Assembly: GCA_035690425.1 (NCBI GenBank)
Contig: DASSKO010000042.1
Span: 1 to 6,091, forward strand
Source of the DNA: DASSKO01 sp035690425
Lineage (GTDB): Bacteria > Actinomycetota > Actinomycetes > Propionibacteriales > Nocardioidaceae
Length of the DNA stretch: 6,091 bases
Reading direction: 5' to 3'
Part shown: piece after piece, positions 3,384 through 6,091 of the stretch
Numbering within the stretch: position 1 is the stretch's first letter
Layout: the number at the start of each line of letters is the position of its first letter
Notes under the pieces: generated by a model
Databases searched by the model: none
What the model saw: only the letters and a program-made list of their open reading frames with translations
Told to the model about the DNA's origin: nothing
Translations under genes and position numbers: made by a program

Positions 3384-6083
3384 GTGCCCGAAGCTGCCTC
3401 CGCCCCGCCCGGCGACCGCCCCCGTCTGCTGCTGCTGGACGGCCACTCCCTGGCCTACCGCGCCTTCTTCGCGCTGCCGGTGGAGAACTTCTCGACCACG
3501 ACCGGGCAGCCGACCAACGCGGTGTACGGGTTCACCTCGATGCTCATCAACGTGCTCCGCGACGAGCAGCCGACCCACGTCGGGGTCGCGTTCGACGTCT
3601 CCCGGCAGACGTTCCGCAGCGAGGAGTACGCCGACTACAAGGCGAACCGCTCCGCCTCGCCCACCGAGTTCAAGGGGCAGGTCTCCCTGGTCAAGGAGGT
3701 GCTCGCGGCGCTGCACATCGCGACCATCGAGAGGGACGGCTACGAGGCCGACGACGTGATCGCGACGCTGACCACCCAGGCGGTGGCCCAGGGCTTCGAG
3801 GTGCTGGTCTGCACCGGCGACCGCGACGCGCTGCAGCTGGTCGGTGAGCAGTGCACGATCCTCTACCCCCGCAAGGGTGTTTCCGACCTGGCCCGGATGA
3901 CGCCGGAGGCGGTCGAGGAGAAGTACGGCGTGCCGCCCGGCCGTTACCCCGAGCTGGCCGCGCTGGTGGGGGAGACCTCGGACAACCTGCCGGGCGTGCC
4001 CGGGGTGGGACCGAAGACCGCCGCGAAGTGGATCACCACCTACGACGGTCTGGACAACGTGATCGCGCACGCCGACGAGATCAAGGGCAAGGCGGGCGAC
4101 TCGCTGCGCGAGCACCTCGGCGACGTGATCCGCAACCGCCGGCTGAACGCCCTGGTGTGCGACCTGGAGCTGGCCGCGACGCCCACCGACCTGGTGGTCC
4201 GGCCCTGGGACCGGCACGAGGTGCACAAGCTCTTCGACAGTCTGGAGTTCCGGGTGCTGCGCGACCGGCTGTTCGCCACGCTGGAGTCGGAGGAGGAGAT
4301 CGAGGAGGGCGGCTTCGAGCTCGACGGGGTCCGGCTGGCGCCGGGGGAGGTGCCGGGCTGGCTGGCGCAGCACGCGCCTGCGGGCCGCCGGGTCGGCGTG
4401 CAGGTGCACGGCAGCTGGCGGGCCGGCACCGGGGACGTGTTCACGCTCGCCGTCGCCTGCGACGACGGGTCCGCGGCCTGGGTGGACGTCGAGCAAGTCA
4501 CCCCGGAGGACGACCGAGCGATCGCGGGCTGGCTTGGCGATCCGTCGTACCCCAAGGTCCTGCACGACGCGAAGGGGCCGATGCTGGCGCTCGCGGCACG
4601 CGGCTGGCGGGTGGCCGGCCTGGAGCGGGACACGGCGCTCTCGGCGTACCTCGCCCGGCCGGACCAACGGTCCTACGACCTGGCCGACCTGACCCTGCGC
4701 TACCTCAAGCGCGAGCTGCGGCAGGAGGAGGCCGACTCCGAGCAGCTGACCTTCGACGGCTTCGGCGACGAGTCGGCCGGGGACACCTCGATGCTGCAGG
4801 CCCGGGCCGTGCTGGACCTGGCCGCTGCTCTGGACCAGGAGCTGGAGGACCGCGGCGGGACCCGGCTGCTCACCGACGTGGAGCTGCCGCTGGTGCGCGT
4901 GCTGGCCGCCATGGAGCGCACCGGCATCGCCGTCGACGCCGAGCAGTTGGAGTCGTTGGAGTCGGAGTTCGCCGGCGAGGTGAAGAAGGCCGCCGACGAG
5001 GCGTTCTCGGTGATCGGCAAGGAGATCAACCTCGGCTCGCCCAAGCAGCTGCAGGTGGTGCTCTTCGACGAGCTGAACATGCCCAAGACCAAGCGCACCA
5101 AGACCGGCTACACCACCGACGCCGACGCGTTGCAGCAACTGTTCGTCAAGACCGAGCACCCGTTCCTGCTGGCGCTGCTGAGGCACCGCGACGTGTCCCG
5201 GCTGCGGCAGACCGTGGAGGGGCTGCTGAAGACGATCTCGCCCGACGGCCGCATCCACACCACCTTCAACCAGCTGATCGCCGCCACCGGGCGGCTGTCG
5301 AGCACCGACCCGAACCTGCAGAACATCCCGATCCGCACCGAGGAGGGCCGCCGGATCCGGCAGGCGTTCGTGGTCGGGAACGACTTCGAGTCGCTGATGA
5401 CCGCCGACTACAGCCAGATCGAGATGCGGATCATGGCGCACCTGTCCGAGGACGCGCTGCTCATCGAGGCGTTCAAGTCCGGGCGGGACTTCCACTCGGT
5501 CACCGCCGCCCGGGTGTTCGAGGTGGACGCCGCCGAGGTGACGCCGGCGATGCGCGCCAAGGTCAAGGCGATGAACTACGGCCTCGCCTACGGCCTGTCC
5601 GCCTACGGCCTGTCGCAGCAGCTCGGCGTGGACACCTCCGAGGCGCGCGGGCTGATGGACGAGTACTTCGAGACCTTCGGCGGGATCCGCGACTACCTCG
5701 CCGGCGTCGTGGACGAGGCCCGCCGGTGCGGGTTCACCGAGACCATCCTCGGCCGGCGGCGCTACCTGCCCGACCTGACCAGCGACAACCGGCAGCGCCG
5801 GGAGATGGCCGAGCGGATGGCGCTCAACGCGCCCATCCAGGGCTCGGCCGCCGACATCATCAAGGTGGCCATGCTCAACGTGGACCAGGCCATCCGCGAC
5901 GCGGGGCTGCGCTCGCGGATGCTGCTCCAGGTGCACGACGAGCTCGTCTTCGAGGTCGCTCCCGGCGAGGCCGCCAACCTCGAGAAGCTGGTCCGCGCCC
6001 AGATGGGCTCGGCCGCCGAGCTGACCGTGCCTCTCGACGTCTCGGTCGGCACCGGAGCCAGCTGGCACGAAGCGGCTCACTGA
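3384..6083 (+). CDS. polA: DNA polymerase I
   Basis: This is family A DNA polymerase I, which fills gaps and removes RNA primers during lagging-strand synthesis and excision repair. From GTG 3384 it has 899 residues, near the usual 900-930. The 5' nuclease domain (about 12-300) keeps the metal ligands Asp19, the EADD cluster at 121-124, Asp146 and Asp148 in TGDRDAL, and Asp200 before the helix-hairpin-helix GVPGVGPKTA. The 3'-5' exonuclease-like domain (about 310-490) lacks the DxE, second Asp and final Asp, so proofreading should be absent, as in mycobacterial PolA. The polymerase domain (about 495-899) is intact. It has TGRLSSTDPNLQNIP (635-649), motif A DYSQIE with catalytic Asp675 and steric-gate Glu680, and O-helix Arg724, Lys728, Tyr732 and Tyr736. 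Motif C is HDE with Asp852. Tyr732 stands where E. coli has Phe762, an actinobacterial trait. GTG 3384 is preferred over GTG 3360 because a -10 box lies between them. Confidence 0.97.
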   Translation: MPEAASAPPGDRPRLLLLDGHSLAYRAFFALPVENFSTTTGQPTNAVYGFTSMLINVLRDEQPTHVGVAFDVSRQTFRSEEYADYKANRSASPTEFKGQVSLVKEVLAALHIATIERDGYEADDVIATLTTQAVAQGFEVLVCTGDRDALQLVGEQCTILYPRKGVSDLARMTPEAVEEKYGVPPGRYPELAALVGETSDNLPGVPGVGPKTAAKWITTYDGLDNVIAHADEIKGKAGDSLREHLGDVIRNRRLNALVCDLELAATPTDLVVRPWDRHEVHKLFDSLEFRVLRDRLFATLESEEEIEEGGFELDGVRLAPGEVPGWLAQHAPAGRRVGVQVHGSWRAGTGDVFTLAVACDDGSAAWVDVEQVTPEDDRAIAGWLGDPSYPKVLHDAKGPMLALAARGWRVAGLERDTALSAYLARPDQRSYDLADLTLRYLKRELRQEEADSEQLTFDGFGDESAGDTSMLQARAVLDLAAALDQELEDRGGTRLLTDVELPLVRVLAAMERTGIAVDAEQLESLESEFAGEVKKAADEAFSVIGKEINLGSPKQLQVVLFDELNMPKTKRTKTGYTTDADALQQLFVKTEHPFLLALLRHRDVSRLRQTVEGLLKTISPDGRIHTTFNQLIAATGRLSSTDPNLQNIPIRTEEGRRIRQAFVVGNDFESLMTADYSQIEMRIMAHLSEDALLIEAFKSGRDFHSVTAARVFEVDAAEVTPAMRAKVKAMNYGLAYGLSAYGLSQQLGVDTSEARGLMDEYFETFGGIRDYLAGVVDEARRCGFTETILGRRRYLPDLTSDNRQRREMAERMALNAPIQGSAADIIKVAMLNVDQAIRDAGLRSRMLLQVHDELVFEVAPGEAANLEKLVRAQMGSAAELTVPLDVSVGTGASWHEAAH

Positions 6084-6091
6084 CCGACCGA

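Noticed and set aside
3177..6080. A 967-codon open frame antisense to polA and the end of the GNAT gene
   Set aside because: Its composition is low-complexity, rich in His, Gln, Gly, Val, Leu and Arg, which is what the complement of a GC-rich gene in this frame yields. It has no recognisable domain, and it lies opposite a fully conserved polA.
1..6091. A search by eye for CRISPR arrays, tRNA or rRNA genes, insertion sequences, toxin-antitoxin pairs or defence genes
   Set aside because: Nothing of these kinds was seen; the window is filled by five ordinary chromosomal genes with short gaps.

Overview
The window is GC-rich with strong G/C third-position bias. GTG starts are common, a TANNNT-type -10 sits directly in front of a start codon, and DNA polymerase I closely resembles the mycobacterial enzyme. 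All of this points to a high-GC actinobacterium. A Nocardioides-like or Propionibacteriales relative is my guess, but the sequence alone does not fix the genus. This is chromosomal housekeeping DNA. I see no mobile element, CRISPR array, RNA gene or phage gene.

There are two transcriptional halves. On the minus strand, read right to left, lie a DUF554 membrane protein (2558-1803), then livH, a LivH-type ABC permease with an unusual secreted N-terminal domain (1657-293), then the start of livM (277-1, cut by the window edge). livH and livM are 15 bp apart, each with its own Shine-Dalgarno, and clearly form an operon. It probably continues off the left edge into the ATPase genes. The gap upstream of livH holds a good promoter whose spacer carries a CRP-family palindrome.

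On the plus strand lie a GNAT N-acetyltransferase (2714-3322) and polA, DNA polymerase I (3384-6083), ending 8 bases before the right edge. polA appears to have its own -10 box placed for a leaderless GTG start. The GNAT and DUF554 genes are divergent across a gap of about 155 bp that contains a 14-bp tandem repeat and two CTTCC/GGAAG inverted repeats.

Functionally, LivH and LivM would form the membrane channel of an importer for branched-chain amino acids or related solutes. PolA repairs DNA and processes Okazaki fragments. The GNAT substrate and the DUF554 role are unknown. I found no evidence of a new multi-gene system. The points most worth a second look are the N-terminal domain of LivH, the CRP-like site in its promoter, the leaderless polA start, and the structured GNAT/DUF554 intergenic region.
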